47,735 bases of DNA, taken from CAYSLA01 sp964431685. Its GTDB lineage: Bacteria; Armatimonadota; UBA5829. Position numbers and translations under genes: made by a program. Shown here one piece after another: positions 7,210 through 16,332 of this stretch (the stretch's first letter is position 1; every line of letters starts with the position of its first letter). The stretch is taken from NCBI GenBank assembly GCA_964431685.1, contig CAYSLA010000007.1:1-47735 (forward strand). The letters are read 5' to 3'. Under the pieces are notes generated by a model. That model saw only the letters and a list, made by a program, of their open reading frames with translations. It searched no databases and was not told the DNA's origin.

Positions 7210-8511
7210 CTATCTGATGATCTCACGCACCAGCGGAGTGTCCGGGGCGCTTTGGCCGATCTTCACGGCTTCTCTGATAGCACTTGCGCACACCGCAGCG
7301 CTGCCGTGGTCAGCCGCATGCACGACTGCCACCAGATCACCCGCACTCACCGGATCGCCAACAGTCTTGATCATCACGATGCCGACCTCCGGCCTGATGC
7401 TGTCTTCCTTCCGCTCTCTGCCGGCCCCAAGAAGACTGGCGGCCTGAGCAACCGCCCGACAGTCAATGGACTCCACCACCCCTCCACTCACTGACAGAAC
7501 ATCTTCCACCACCTCGGCCGCTGGCAGCACCCGAGGGTCATCAACAACCCGCACATCACCGCCCTGTGCCGCGACGATCTCCCTGAACTTCCCCAGGGCC
7601 GCGCCAGAATCAAGGGCAGACTCCGCAACTGATCGGCTGCGAACGGGGTCGGTCTCGATCCCAGACGCTTCCAGCGCGAGAGCCGCAATCTGAAGAGAAA
7701 GCTCCCGCAAGTCCGCAGGGCCAGATCCGTGAAGGGTCTCCAGGGCTTCCGCTACCTCCAGTGAGTTGCCAACAGCACGGCCCAGCGGCTTGCTCATATC
7801 GGTTACCAACGCGGCGGTTCTGCGTCCGGCGCCTCTGCCGATGCCGATCATCTCCTTTGCCAACAGAGAAGCTCTACCCATGTCGGTCATAAACGCGCCT
7901 GAGCCACACTTCACGTCCAGCACGATGGTTGAACTTCCGCACGCTATCTTCTTGCTCATGACGCTTGCTGAGATCAATGGGATGCTGTCGGTGGTTGCCG
8001 TCACGTCGCGCAGGGCGTATATCTTCTTGTCTGCCGGCACCAGCCCAGGAGTCTGCCCCACAATAGCGGCGCCTATCTTCCGCACTTGCCGCAGGAGCTC
8101 CTCGACCGACAGATCGGTGCGAAAGCCCGGTATGGACTCCAACTTGTCCAATGTGCCGCCGGTGAAACCCAGCCCCCTTCCGGACATCTTGGGCACCGCG
8201 GCCCCGCACGCAGCGAGCAGAGGCACCACAATGAGTGTGGTCTTGTCCCCCACTCCGCCGGTGCTGTGCTTGTCCACTGTGGGACGATCGATGCCGGAGA
8301 GGTCGACGATATCGCCGCTCTCCACCATCGCCCAGGTCATGGCCAGCGTCTCGGCATGGGAAAGGCCGCGAATGTACGCAGCCATCAAGAACGCGGACAT
8401 CTGGTAGTCCGGAACGTCCCCGCGAGCGTAGTCGGCGACAATGTGCGTCACGTCCTCCGGCGACAGTTCAGCGCCGTCACGTTTTGCAGCAATAATCTCA
8501 GGAATTCGCAT
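7210..8511 (-). CDS. pdp: Pyrimidine-nucleoside (thymidine) phosphorylase
   Basis: The 433-residue protein has the length of bacterial pyrimidine-nucleoside phosphorylases. It cleaves (deoxy)uridine or thymidine with phosphate to base and (deoxy)ribose-1-phosphate in nucleoside salvage. Visible signatures are KHSTGGVGDKT (81-91, phosphate binding), SGRGLGFTGGTLDKLE (110-125, the family pattern) and PADKKIYALRDVT (about 159-171). The Lys before MSGRG favours the broad-specificity Pdp type over DeoA, but specificity is not proven. The family's usual GLGHTGG reads GLGFTGG here. The ATG abuts the stop of the PIG-L gene with no gap, so the two are co-transcribed and probably translationally coupled. 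Confidence 0.95.
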   Translation of the reverse strand: MRIPEIIAAKRDGAELSPEDVTHIVADYARGDVPDYQMSAFLMAAYIRGLSHAETLAMTWAMVESGDIVDLSGIDRPTVDKHSTGGVGDKTTLIVVPLLAACGAAVPKMSGRGLGFTGGTLDKLESIPGFRTDLSVEELLRQVRKIGAAIVGQTPGLVPADKKIYALRDVTATTDSIPLISASVMSKKIACGSSTIVLDVKCGSGAFMTDMGRASLLAKEMIGIGRGAGRRTAALVTDMSKPLGRAVGNSLEVAEALETLHGSGPADLRELSLQIAALALEASGIETDPVRSRSVAESALDSGAALGKFREIVAAQGGDVRVVDDPRVLPAAEVVEDVLSVSGGVVESIDCRAVAQAASLLGAGRERKEDSIRPEVGIVMIKTVGDPVSAGDLVAVVHAADHGSAAVCASAIREAVKIGQSAPDTPLVREIIR

Positions 8512-9288
8512 CTAGTTTGCGACTACAACGAGCTTTCCAAGGCCTTCCTGAATCAGTGGGGTCTGCGGATATGCGTGGCCTTTGTGGATGAAGAATTGCT
8601 CCGCGTACTTCACGCCCACAGCGGAGCCCGCTTCCGAGTCCCAGTGCTTCGTTTCTTCAATGTACTGGTCAATGCCATGTTGCTCACGCAGCCATTCCCG
8701 CTGCGAAGCGTGGCACGAAAGGGCTTCAGCCTTATCATCGGCTACGGACGTTATGTCTACGCAGAAATCCGGATGGACCGGGTTGCCGAAGTAGTCGGTA
8801 CCACCAAGCGGCTTCAGATAGTATAGAGGAACGACTTGCGAGGTCGGCTTCAATGCGGCAGCCGGCCCGACAACATAGTTCGGCATAGTGGCGATGAACA
8901 CCGCGCATCGCGCAATGGCACTGGCAGTGGTATGGTCGGGCATGTAGTCGACGGGGTAGTGCGTGATAACGCAGTCCGGGTCAATCTCGCGAAGCAGCGC
9001 GCAGGCCGCAGAGCGTGTACTGTCGTCATCGTAGATTTGCAGATCCAGCCCGTTGAGGCAATGGTAAGTGGCGCCAATACGCTTCGCGGCTGCGTGCGCC
9101 TCATTTCTTCTAGTGATCGAAATTGCGTTAGGCGAGAGATCCATGCTTCCGCAGTTGCCGACAGAGAACGTGGCGATATGCACGTCCCAACCCGCTTTGG
9201 CAAGCAATATCAGCGTCCCTCCGCACAGAATCTCAGAATCATCCGGATGTGCTACCAGAGCCAGCACGGACTTTCGTTCATCAGACAT
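8512..9288 (-). CDS. PIG-L (LmbE-type) zinc-dependent deacetylase
   Basis: The 258-residue protein starts with the LmbE/PIG-L zinc motif AHPDDSE (14-20) and has a second HYPVDYMPDH-type segment supplying the third ligand and catalytic His. Members remove N-acetyl groups from GlcNAc-linked substrates such as GlcNAc-inositol or GlcNAc-malate, or deacetylate other amides; the substrate here is unknown. The ATG at 9288 is preferred over an upstream in-frame start because GGAGG lies nine bases before it. It is the first gene of the pair with the pyrimidine phosphorylase and diverges from the GNAT gene across 274 nt in which I see no clear promoter. Confidence 0.9.
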   Translation of the reverse strand: MSDERKSVLALVAHPDDSEILCGGTLILLAKAGWDVHIATFSVGNCGSMDLSPNAISITRRNEAHAAAKRIGATYHCLNGLDLQIYDDDSTRSAACALLREIDPDCVITHYPVDYMPDHTTASAIARCAVFIATMPNYVVGPAAALKPTSQVVPLYYLKPLGGTDYFGNPVHPDFCVDITSVADDKAEALSCHASQREWLREQHGIDQYIEETKHWDSEAGSAVGVKYAEQFFIHKGHAYPQTPLIQEGLGKLVVVAN

Positions 9289-9562
9289 AAAAACTTGTCC
9301 TCCAATGGAATTGCTCGATTGCGAGCCCGGAGTCTGGGTATTGCACCCGAACACAAGAGTAAGGATACCAGCGCAGAAGGCGAAGAGTCAAGAAGACCCC
9401 GTGTAGGACCCGTAATGGGTCAACCGATGGAGTGGCCATCAGAGAATCCACGAAGTTGGCACGTGAGTCCGACACGGCGAGCTGTGGAGACGCGACAGGG
9501 AAGGAACATTCCGGCGTCTTCGCGAACCATGCACCTGTGCACAAAGCCAGGAATGCCTACTT

Positions 9563-10279
9563 ATGAAGAGATCGCTGCTACTGCTGGATGAACTGTACGC
9601 CTCCGAACTCGGATGCTCCCCAGAGGACTTCAATTCCGGACGCCTCATCACCGTTCAGCATGATCAAATCTGCCAGATTCGCTTCGCGAAGGGCGTTCCG
9701 CTGGCGCTGTTCTCAATCGCCAGGGAGACAAGCACAGTAATCTGCGTTCGTTCGCCTCTCAAGAACATCGTTGACAGGGCATTGCATGGCGTAACCGCTC
9801 TGGATGACCAGGCGTGCGAGTTGCTTGAGAGTGCCGTCGGCGCTGTTGTCAATGTCAGTTTCTGGTTCAGGGGATGCAGACTGTACTGTGAGCCAGACAC
9901 GTTTGTGGATCAGGGAATTGGGGATGTCCGAAACGTCACCGGCCTCGACGAGACGTCCAAGACTCTGCACGCGAAATGGGGCGGACCGGTCTTTGGTCAG
10001 ATTGTCGACGGCGAGACTGTGGCCTATGCCGCGGTGAAGCCCTTGTCGGATGTCGCGTGGGACCTCAGCGTGCAGACACTACCTGAGCACCGGGGCCGCG
10101 GCTACGCCAAGAGTGTTGTGTCGGCCGCGACCAGGCACATATTCGAGAACGACAAGTTGGCAACCTGGGGTACTGACAGAACGAACACCGCATCTCTGAG
10201 AACGGCGCACTCGCTCGGATTCCAGGACTACGGTCTCGATCTCGGATGTGTAGAAAGACATATCGGAGAAGTACATTGA
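9563..10279 (+). CDS. GNAT-family N-acetyltransferase
   Basis: In this 238-residue protein the GNAT fold occupies the C-terminal half. The acetyl-CoA pyrophosphate loop is clear in HRGRGYA (176-182), and NTASLRTAHSLGF (208-220) is the usual following helix and strand. The first 110 residues resemble the degenerate N-terminal GNAT half of two-domain acetyltransferases. The acceptor substrate is unknown. It is the first of three tightly coupled genes: its TGA overlaps the TTG start of the sialidase-like gene. Confidence 0.88.
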   Translation: MKRSLLLLDELYASELGCSPEDFNSGRLITVQHDQICQIRFAKGVPLALFSIARETSTVICVRSPLKNIVDRALHGVTALDDQACELLESAVGAVVNVSFWFRGCRLYCEPDTFVDQGIGDVRNVTGLDETSKTLHAKWGGPVFGQIVDGETVAYAAVKPLSDVAWDLSVQTLPEHRGRGYAKSVVSAATRHIFENDKLATWGTDRTNTASLRTAHSLGFQDYGLDLGCVERHIGEVH

Positions 10280-11457
10280 ATCTTACTGAACTGCGTTACG
10301 AGGACCCGGAAACGAAAACGTATCTGGGAAGTCCTAGCCTTGTGCGCCTGGCAAACGGCGATCTGGTGGCGAGCCACGACTACTTCGGCCAGGGATGCCC
10401 GCGAAACCACGAGAATGAAGAACATCTGACCAGTATCTACCGCTCCACAGATGATGGTGCCACGTGGCAGAACGTAACTCACCTGTCCAACTGCTACTGG
10501 AGTTCGCTGTTCGTGCATTGCGGCGCGTTGTACATTCTGGGCACCACTCAGCAGTACGGTTCCATCGTCATCAGACGCAGTGACGACGGAGGGATGAGTT
10601 GGACAAACCCGGCTGATAGAAAGAATGGTCTGCTGTTCAGAGGGGGCTACTACCACGATCCGCCGAACTACCACTGTTCCAGCGTGCCGGTTCTCACTAG
10701 CCATGGACGTATATATCGCGCCTTCGAAGATTGCGATCCCTGCACTTGGGGTTCTGGGTTCCGGGCTGCAGTGATATCGGCAGACGAGAATGCCGACCTG
10801 CTGGACGCATCGAACTGGAAGATGAGCAACAAGCTTTCATTCAAGAGGGAATGGATACCATCTGAATGGGGAGAACTCGTTGACCCCGGGTGGCTCGAAG
10901 GAAACGTGGTGGAAGCGGCCGACGGCTCACTCCTCAACATTATGCGCTTTCACTGTGACCCGCTGGCAAACATGGCCGCGATGCTTCGGATAGAAGACGA
11001 GGGAGAACGGCTGAGCTTCGACCCGCAAGATGGTTTCATTGATTTTCCTGGCGGCATGACCAAGTTCACCATCAGGCGCGACCCGGTCACTGGGCTGTTC
11101 GTGGCTCTTGTCAACCCCGCTGAGTCCTATACTGCCGTTTACAGGCGCAATGTGCTGGCGCTCTCATTCTCACCCGACTTAAGGCACTGGACGTTAGCGA
11201 AGATACTCCTCTCGGATGACACTGGGTTGAGTTCGGAAGACTCTTTGCTGTTCACTGGTTTCCAATATGTAGACTGGCAGTTGGACGGCGCGAATATAAT
11301 CTACCTATGCAGGACCTCGTACGAGGGTGCACACACATTTCACGACTCAAATCGAATGACGTTTCACCGGCTGCCGGATTTCAGGCGATTCCTCGAGCAC
11401 CCTGAGGACTGTGAGGCAACCCTATCTTCTCAAGACTATGGAGTAAGCGCACGATGA
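10276..11457 (+). CDS. Sialidase/BNR-repeat family protein
   Basis: The 393-residue protein has an early GSPSLVRLANGDLVASHD segment and two Asp-box (BNR) motifs, STDDGATW and SDDGGMSW, in consecutive beta-propeller blades. Exo-sialidases and related six-bladed propeller glycosidases share these. No signal peptide is present, so intracellular action on imported sugars is likely if it is an enzyme. The start is the TTG at 10276, overlapping the upstream TGA in a TTGA tetranucleotide with GGAG seven bases upstream; an upstream ATG at 10246 is less likely. Its stop overlaps the next gene by ATGA. Sialic-acid specificity should not be assumed. Confidence 0.85.
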   Translation: MNLTELRYEDPETKTYLGSPSLVRLANGDLVASHDYFGQGCPRNHENEEHLTSIYRSTDDGATWQNVTHLSNCYWSSLFVHCGALYILGTTQQYGSIVIRRSDDGGMSWTNPADRKNGLLFRGGYYHDPPNYHCSSVPVLTSHGRIYRAFEDCDPCTWGSGFRAAVISADENADLLDASNWKMSNKLSFKREWIPSEWGELVDPGWLEGNVVEAADGSLLNIMRFHCDPLANMAAMLRIEDEGERLSFDPQDGFIDFPGGMTKFTIRRDPVTGLFVALVNPAESYTAVYRRNVLALSFSPDLRHWTLAKILLSDDTGLSSEDSLLFTGFQYVDWQLDGANIIYLCRTSYEGAHTFHDSNRMTFHRLPDFRRFLEHPEDCEATLSSQDYGVSAR

Positions 11458-12233
11458 AAACCAAGGACAAGTTCTGGATATGGGGACAGGAGGCCGGATG
11501 CCACGATACGTACACCGGCCGGCACTCAACCACAACGCCCGTGGAGGGCGCGCAGTTCCTGGGGATCGACAACATGATTGTAGTCCGGTATGGCGGCAAG
11601 CCGGAGCCCCCGTTTGTTGACTACGGCCGCGAGATGAGTCACTACAAGCAGTTGGTGTGGTCGATCATAGGCGACGCAAGTACCGGGGCTTCAGTCGACC
11701 TTGATAGCTTTGTTGAGCTAGCCGGGACCCGCCCCAACCTGGTGGGCGGCATCATGGACGATTTCTGCCCTCGAACAACCGGCGAGAACCCTCTTCTTGT
11801 ACCACAAGATATCGCAGACATGAAGCGCAGCATGATTGTTGGCGGACGCGAGCTTGACCTCTGGGTGGTGCTTTACGCGCACGAACTAATTGATGGCGAG
11901 AGACTGAAGCCATACATAGACAACTGCGACATCATCAATTTCTGGACGTGGCGCGCCGAGGAACTAGCGGCGCTCGACGAGAACTTCAGCACCCTTGAGA
12001 GACTCTACCCCGGAAAGCGCAAGATTCTGGGATGCTATATGTTTGACTATGGGGACTGTAAGGAAATGCCGGTGGAATTGATGGAGACCCAGTGCGAGAG
12101 TGGTCTTCGTTGGCTCAAAGAAGGCAGAATAGAGGGGATGGTCTTTCTGGCAAGCTGCATCTGCGACCTGAACCTGCCGGCAGTCGAATGGTCTCGAAAA
12201 TTCATAGCCTCCGTTGGGGAAGACGAACTGTAG
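11454..12233 (+). CDS. Hypothetical protein, third gene of the GNAT-sialidase operon
   Basis: The 259-residue protein has no signal peptide or membrane segment. It alternates predicted strands and helices with conserved-looking acidic and aromatic clusters (MDDFCPR, LYAHEL, NFWTWRAEEL, GCYMFDYGD), the pattern of a TIM-barrel glycosidase-like fold; this is inference only. It starts with ATGA overlapping the stop of the sialidase-like gene and probably acts in the same pathway. I do not recognise the family. Confidence 0.8.
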   Translation: MKTKDKFWIWGQEAGCHDTYTGRHSTTTPVEGAQFLGIDNMIVVRYGGKPEPPFVDYGREMSHYKQLVWSIIGDASTGASVDLDSFVELAGTRPNLVGGIMDDFCPRTTGENPLLVPQDIADMKRSMIVGGRELDLWVVLYAHELIDGERLKPYIDNCDIINFWTWRAEELAALDENFSTLERLYPGKRKILGCYMFDYGDCKEMPVELMETQCESGLRWLKEGRIEGMVFLASCICDLNLPAVEWSRKFIASVGEDEL

Positions 12234-12310
12234 TCCCTGCAGTGAAAAGAGCGGCTAACGCTGCCACGTGCGCTCAACAGACAGATGCGCAGCCGCCACA
12301 AATAGAAGTG

Positions 12311-12339
12311 TCCCCCCAGACAGAACACGTCTGGAGGGA
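12311..12339. terminator. Hairpin between convergent operons
   Basis: TCCCCCCAGAC (12311-12321) pairs with GTCTGGAGGGA (12329-12339), 10 of 11 positions, around a seven-base loop. It lies in the 157-nt gap between the plus-strand operon ending at 12233 and the minus-strand gene ending at 12391, as expected for a bidirectional terminator, although no T-run follows. Confidence 0.6.
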
Positions 12340-12390
12340 CTACAATACTCCGCGGAACTACGCAGTTAGCCTGCTGCCGATTCTCGGGGC

Positions 12391-12840
12391 CTATCTGATA
12401 TCGGCGCCGCCTCTGGCACGCAAGTTAGGCTGAATTTTGCCGTCTATCCGGACTGTGCTGATGACACCGGTGACGGACCTGAACGTGCCTACCGCAGGCG
12501 GTGTGACCGCTGGTGTCCCGGCGACCAACTCGCCATAGCTGCACCTTATTCCGGTGTGGCCGGAACCGTCGAAGCGTCCAGCGCCGTCGTCGATGTAGAA
12601 GTACTTGTCCGCCTCAGTCACGATCGCCGTGTTTACGAAAGTCACCGTGCCGGACGTCACGACCAGCAAGCCGATGTTGTTTAGGCCAACGCCTCCTTCG
12701 ACTCCGGGAGTATATTCATTAAGGGGACCGCCGCCAATTGCGGCGTTGCTCATCGCTAACGGTTCGATCACCTCTGCAGAGCACAAAGAGCCTGTCAAGA
12801 CGATGAAAACGGTTGCTGTTACTAGAAAACGTAATCTCAT
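12391..12840 (-). CDS. Small secreted protein with OB-fold-like domain
   Basis: This 149-residue protein has a clear signal peptide: MRLR, a hydrophobic core and LCSA-E cleavage near residue 22. The mature part has the layout GGGxLN...GVGLNNIGLLVVTSGTV...YFYIDDGAGRFDGSGHTGI...VTGVIST, which resembles a small beta-barrel (OB-like) module frequent at the C-termini of Armatimonadota secreted proteins. Here the module stands alone. Its function is unknown; binding to carbohydrate or cell surface is a guess. It is 117 nt downstream of the acyltransferase on the same strand. Confidence 0.75.
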   Translation of the reverse strand: MRLRFLVTATVFIVLTGSLCSAEVIEPLAMSNAAIGGGPLNEYTPGVEGGVGLNNIGLLVVTSGTVTFVNTAIVTEADKYFYIDDGAGRFDGSGHTGIRCSYGELVAGTPAVTPPAVGTFRSVTGVISTVRIDGKIQPNLRARGGADIR

Positions 12841-12957
12841 GTATCTCTACCTCTACTCTTACTATACCGCATTATTACCAGTATGGCAATACCTTCGCAC
12901 AATTTTTTGCTCCCAGGCCTCCAAAAACGCAGAGCGGAGCAGCCAAACCATCTCCTG

Positions 12958-13560
12958 TCAGCGAGTGCTGACCCATTCCTCAGTCTGAGCGTCGTAGCGC
13001 TTGATGACGCGCGCCGGGATTCCAACTGCCACGCTATAAGCAGGGATGTCTCTTGTCACCACGGAGTTGCTTCCAACTACGCTATGCCTGCCGATGGTCA
13101 CGTCGGGCATCACGCATACGCCCTCACCCAGCCAGACTTCGTCTTCGATCGCAACCGGTCCTGGGACTTTCAGGGGTTGGGCCATCACCGGCCTGGATAT
13201 GTCTTCATAGCCGTGCAGGTTATCGGTGATGTAGACGCCATCAGCAAGAACCACGTGTCTTCCTATCGAGATATGATGGCACGCGATGATATGGGACCGA
13301 AACCCTATGTATGCGTTGTCACCGATCTCAATCCGCGCGTCTTCCAGACTGTGTCCAGGGGCAGCAAAGGTATCCAGCCAACCTCCGGCACATATCATAC
13401 AGTCGCGCCCGACATATACGCCGCCCGGATTGTTGCTGTGGAACGGCGGATAGATCACACTGCCACGACCGATCGACCCGAAATCACCTCTTGCCAGCCA
13501 GGAGTAGACCTGAGCAGCCTTGTGCTTGCGCCAACGCTCGAAAGCCAGAAATCCCATCAT
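12958..13560 (-). CDS. Left-handed beta-helix (hexapeptide) O-acyltransferase
   Basis: The protein has about 200 residues built of imperfect hexapeptide repeats ([LIV]-G-x4), for example VYVGRDCMI, IEIGDNAYIG, ISIGRHVVLADGVYI and VTIGRHSVVGSNSVV. It ends in the trimeric acetyltransferase signature around DIPAYSVAVGIPARVIKRY. Such enzymes acetylate sugars or exopolysaccharide units with acetyl-CoA. Two adjacent ATGs (13560 and 13557) are possible; the second sits better behind AGGAG. It is 19 nt downstream of the rhamnosidase-like gene and co-transcribed with it, which suggests a role in glycan (de)construction. Confidence 0.88.
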   Translation of the reverse strand: MMGFLAFERWRKHKAAQVYSWLARGDFGSIGRGSVIYPPFHSNNPGGVYVGRDCMICAGGWLDTFAAPGHSLEDARIEIGDNAYIGFRSHIIACHHISIGRHVVLADGVYITDNLHGYEDISRPVMAQPLKVPGPVAIEDEVWLGEGVCVMPDVTIGRHSVVGSNSVVTRDIPAYSVAVGIPARVIKRYDAQTEEWVSTR

Positions 13561-13579
13561 CTCTCCTCAGGCCTAACGA

Positions 13580-15910
13580 TCAACTCGAACTCCGTCTCGC
13601 TACCGCACCCGGACACACGATGGCCTGAGTGCATTCCGGACTGCTCAGGTCATAACACAGCTTCCCATCAGTTGTTTCCCACGTGGCACTAATAGGCCCA
13701 GACGGGGTCGGCACCACTCCGGAAGCTCTCAACACCACGTTCGGCAGAGGCGAGAAGCTAAACACCCTGAAGCCCGGCTCGACCGGCTTGATGCCAAGTA
13801 GATAGGCTTGATATACATATACAGGAATTCCGGACCAGCCGTGGCACAGACTACCAGCCTTTTCAAAGTCGTCAGCCCCGTTGAGTGTTTCCCAGAAACT
13901 TGTGGCACCATTGAACAGCATCATGCCCCAGTCTTTCGCAATCTTGTCGATTACCCAGTTGCCGTAGACTTCAGGCTCCTGCAAGACCGCCTCGAACTTG
14001 TAGAGCGACTGGCTGAGTGTGGTCTCAATCATTGCGCCGTCACCGCTGATTAGTCGCCGCCGAAGCAATGAGGCCTTGTCGCCTTTGCATACCCCGGCAA
14101 CTATCGCCAAAGATTGGGTCAGTTCCGCAAAGTGCCTCTCCCTTTCGGAATCAGCGTAAGTCACATACGCATCCGCCTGAGTATCCCAGAAAGCTCCGTC
14201 AAACGCGTCACGTATGCTCTGGGCACATTGACGATACTTCCGGGCCCTGTCCGGGTCTCCGCAGTGTGTTTCCATATAGGCCGCGCTGTCCAATGCCAGG
14301 CAATAGAACAGGTTGAGAGGGGCATCCAGGACACCCTTGCGAGCACTCAGCTCCGTATTGTCCAAACCGCTGGCCCAGTCGTAGAAGTGCCAGTATTGCT
14401 CTCCCTGCGGAATCGGCAGAAGTCCGCTCTGCATTCGAGCAACCTGTCCGTCCAGAATCGTGCGCACCGCTGGCAGACATTCGATGGAGAGTGAAGCGTC
14501 TCCGCTGTACAGCAGATGGTCGGCCAGTTCCATAATCCACGCCATCGTAAACGCGGGAATAGTGATCGGAATATCACCTGGAGCGCACAACTCGAGGAAT
14601 CCGTCATCTCTCAGGCTCTGACCCAGCAGCGAGAAAGACGCAGCAGGAAACCTGTACTCGCCGAAGCAGTAGTAACCACACAGCGCCTGATTGCGGGAGT
14701 CATTGGCGTAAAGAGACTGCTCACGCCACACACAGTCCTCGTAATGCTCGTGCATGCACAGGTGCAGTGTTCTTATAGACGTTTCGTATATGCGTCTCTG
14801 AAGACCGTCTGGCGATCTGAAGTCTCCACGAATCTCGATGGGATAGTCAGCGGGGTGCAGTCCGGCGTAGTACAGGGTTAGCTTCCCTCTGCCTCGCACG
14901 TGCAACTGGAGATACCGCGCGCCCAGTCTGTTGAAGTAGTGCGTGAAACGCTGCCGTCCTGCCTTGCTGGTATACCTGTTGGCAAAGTTTCGCACTCCAA
15001 CAAAGGCCCTCACTCGGAGATCGTCCAGATGCTCGCCGTGCGCAATGTCGATGACCGTGCCCGCGGCACAATCGAGTTCGATGTCCAGGAAGCCTGCTTC
15101 CTCCCTCCCGAGATCGACTATCATATACACGCCTTCACCGTCTCCGTCCGGCAGTGTGGTCTCGATCCCTGAGTGACACGGCAGGTCGGGAAGCAGGAAA
15201 GAGCCGAAAACATCTTTGCTTGTGCGAGCCGAGAGGAAGTCCGACTGCATAAGCTCCGCCACCGTCATACTTTCGGTCACGTCTCTCTTGAATAGACCTT
15301 GGGCGACGATTCGCGACTGACACCGGTCTTTGATTTGGAGCTTGGATACCGGTCTCTTACGGGCCAGCGGGAGATCCTGCGATGAGGCCATAACACACGC
15401 TGCTGACCACGTTGAATCCGACAGATAGGTTTCCGAAAGCCAACCATCGTCACGAGCAGCATCGTGGTCAAACACGAAGCCAAGCTGAGGAGTGACTCTG
15501 GCAATAGGGCCGCAGTGATAGCTGGGCGACTGACGGCAGCGCGTATCCTGCCCGCTGACAACACTCCCCGCTCCAGACTTGATGACGTATATGATGCCAG
15601 GTTCGCCTTTGAAATACTCAAAACAGCTCACTCCACGGTAGTGGGCAGCGATTTTGAGGGAGTTAGCGCCCGGCCTGAGCTTGCCCCTCAGGTCCAGTAC
15701 ATCGTAAACCTTATTGTGCGGGTAGTCTTGATACTGATTGCAGTCGACAAACTGCCCGTTAAGGTAGACCGCATAGTCACTATCAGCGCTGATGTACATA
15801 ACGGCATCTTCTGACAGACTGCCTAGTGAGAAATCGTGGATGAACTCCACATACTGATTCTCAGTTACGCGATCTCTTTCAACCCATATCCATTTGGCTT
15901 CAGAAAACAT
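13580..15910 (-). CDS. Alpha-L-rhamnosidase-like (GH78-type) glycoside hydrolase
   Basis: The 776-residue protein has the modular order of GH78-like enzymes: an N-terminal beta-sandwich with a carbohydrate-binding look (AVYLNGQFVD near 47-56), a second sandwich, an (alpha/alpha)6 catalytic barrel from about 360, and a C-terminal beta domain. The catalytic-region hallmark is DCVWREQ (392-398), close to the DCPWREQ form, and the barrel ends with SFWETLNG and GWSGIPVYVYQAYLLGI. No signal peptide is seen. Expected chemistry is release of terminal L-rhamnose or a similar 6-deoxy sugar by inversion; the exact sugar is unproven. It is the first gene of the unit with the hexapeptide acyltransferase. 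Confidence 0.85.
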   Translation of the reverse strand: MFSEAKWIWVERDRVTENQYVEFIHDFSLGSLSEDAVMYISADSDYAVYLNGQFVDCNQYQDYPHNKVYDVLDLRGKLRPGANSLKIAAHYRGVSCFEYFKGEPGIIYVIKSGAGSVVSGQDTRCRQSPSYHCGPIARVTPQLGFVFDHDAARDDGWLSETYLSDSTWSAACVMASSQDLPLARKRPVSKLQIKDRCQSRIVAQGLFKRDVTESMTVAELMQSDFLSARTSKDVFGSFLLPDLPCHSGIETTLPDGDGEGVYMIVDLGREEAGFLDIELDCAAGTVIDIAHGEHLDDLRVRAFVGVRNFANRYTSKAGRQRFTHYFNRLGARYLQLHVRGRGKLTLYYAGLHPADYPIEIRGDFRSPDGLQRRIYETSIRTLHLCMHEHYEDCVWREQSLYANDSRNQALCGYYCFGEYRFPAASFSLLGQSLRDDGFLELCAPGDIPITIPAFTMAWIMELADHLLYSGDASLSIECLPAVRTILDGQVARMQSGLLPIPQGEQYWHFYDWASGLDNTELSARKGVLDAPLNLFYCLALDSAAYMETHCGDPDRARKYRQCAQSIRDAFDGAFWDTQADAYVTYADSERERHFAELTQSLAIVAGVCKGDKASLLRRRLISGDGAMIETTLSQSLYKFEAVLQEPEVYGNWVIDKIAKDWGMMLFNGATSFWETLNGADDFEKAGSLCHGWSGIPVYVYQAYLLGIKPVEPGFRVFSFSPLPNVVLRASGVVPTPSGPISATWETTDGKLCYDLSSPECTQAIVCPGAVARRSSS

Positions 15911-15938
15911 AAATCCTCACATCCTGTATTTGCGGATC

Positions 15939-16298
15939 CTACTGGACCTGCCAATCCCCAAGAGCACTCGAGACGCGCAGCAGCCTCTGGCGCGCGCCAA
16001 CTCCGTCAGTATACATACTACTCACTCCCGTCGCAACAATTGAGGTCCCCACGGATGGTGGCGTCACTCCGTCCGGCAAGTCAAGCAGTAATTCATCAAC
16101 CGAACCATCACTGATTACGACTCCGCCGCTGACGACTGACGTGACCATTCCTGTGGTTCGCAGACAAGTCACATATGTCGTTCGGAGCGTTCGATCAGGG
16201 CGCGTGCCGCTCAACCCGCGACGCCAGCCAGGTGCGTTAGAGGTTTGGTCTTGCGCGTCAAGAGAAGGGAACGTCGTGTCTTGCGGGGAAGAAGTCAC
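15939..16298 (-). pseudogene. Probable remnant of a secreted OB-like-domain protein
   Basis: Roughly the last 70 codons of this frame (TTGMVTSV...VVISDGS...PPSVGTSIVATGVSSMYTDG...RLLRVSSA) resemble the end of the OB-like module in the protein at 12391-12840. The N-terminal 40 residues have no signal peptide and look non-native, and the GTG start has no ribosome site. It is best read as a decayed fragment left upstream of the rhamnosidase gene, in a 422-nt interval (15911-16332) that otherwise shows nothing. A short expressed protein cannot be excluded. Confidence 0.4.
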
Positions 16299-16332
16299 AT
16301 AGTCGATATATCGGAAAGGATAACCGCATCAT

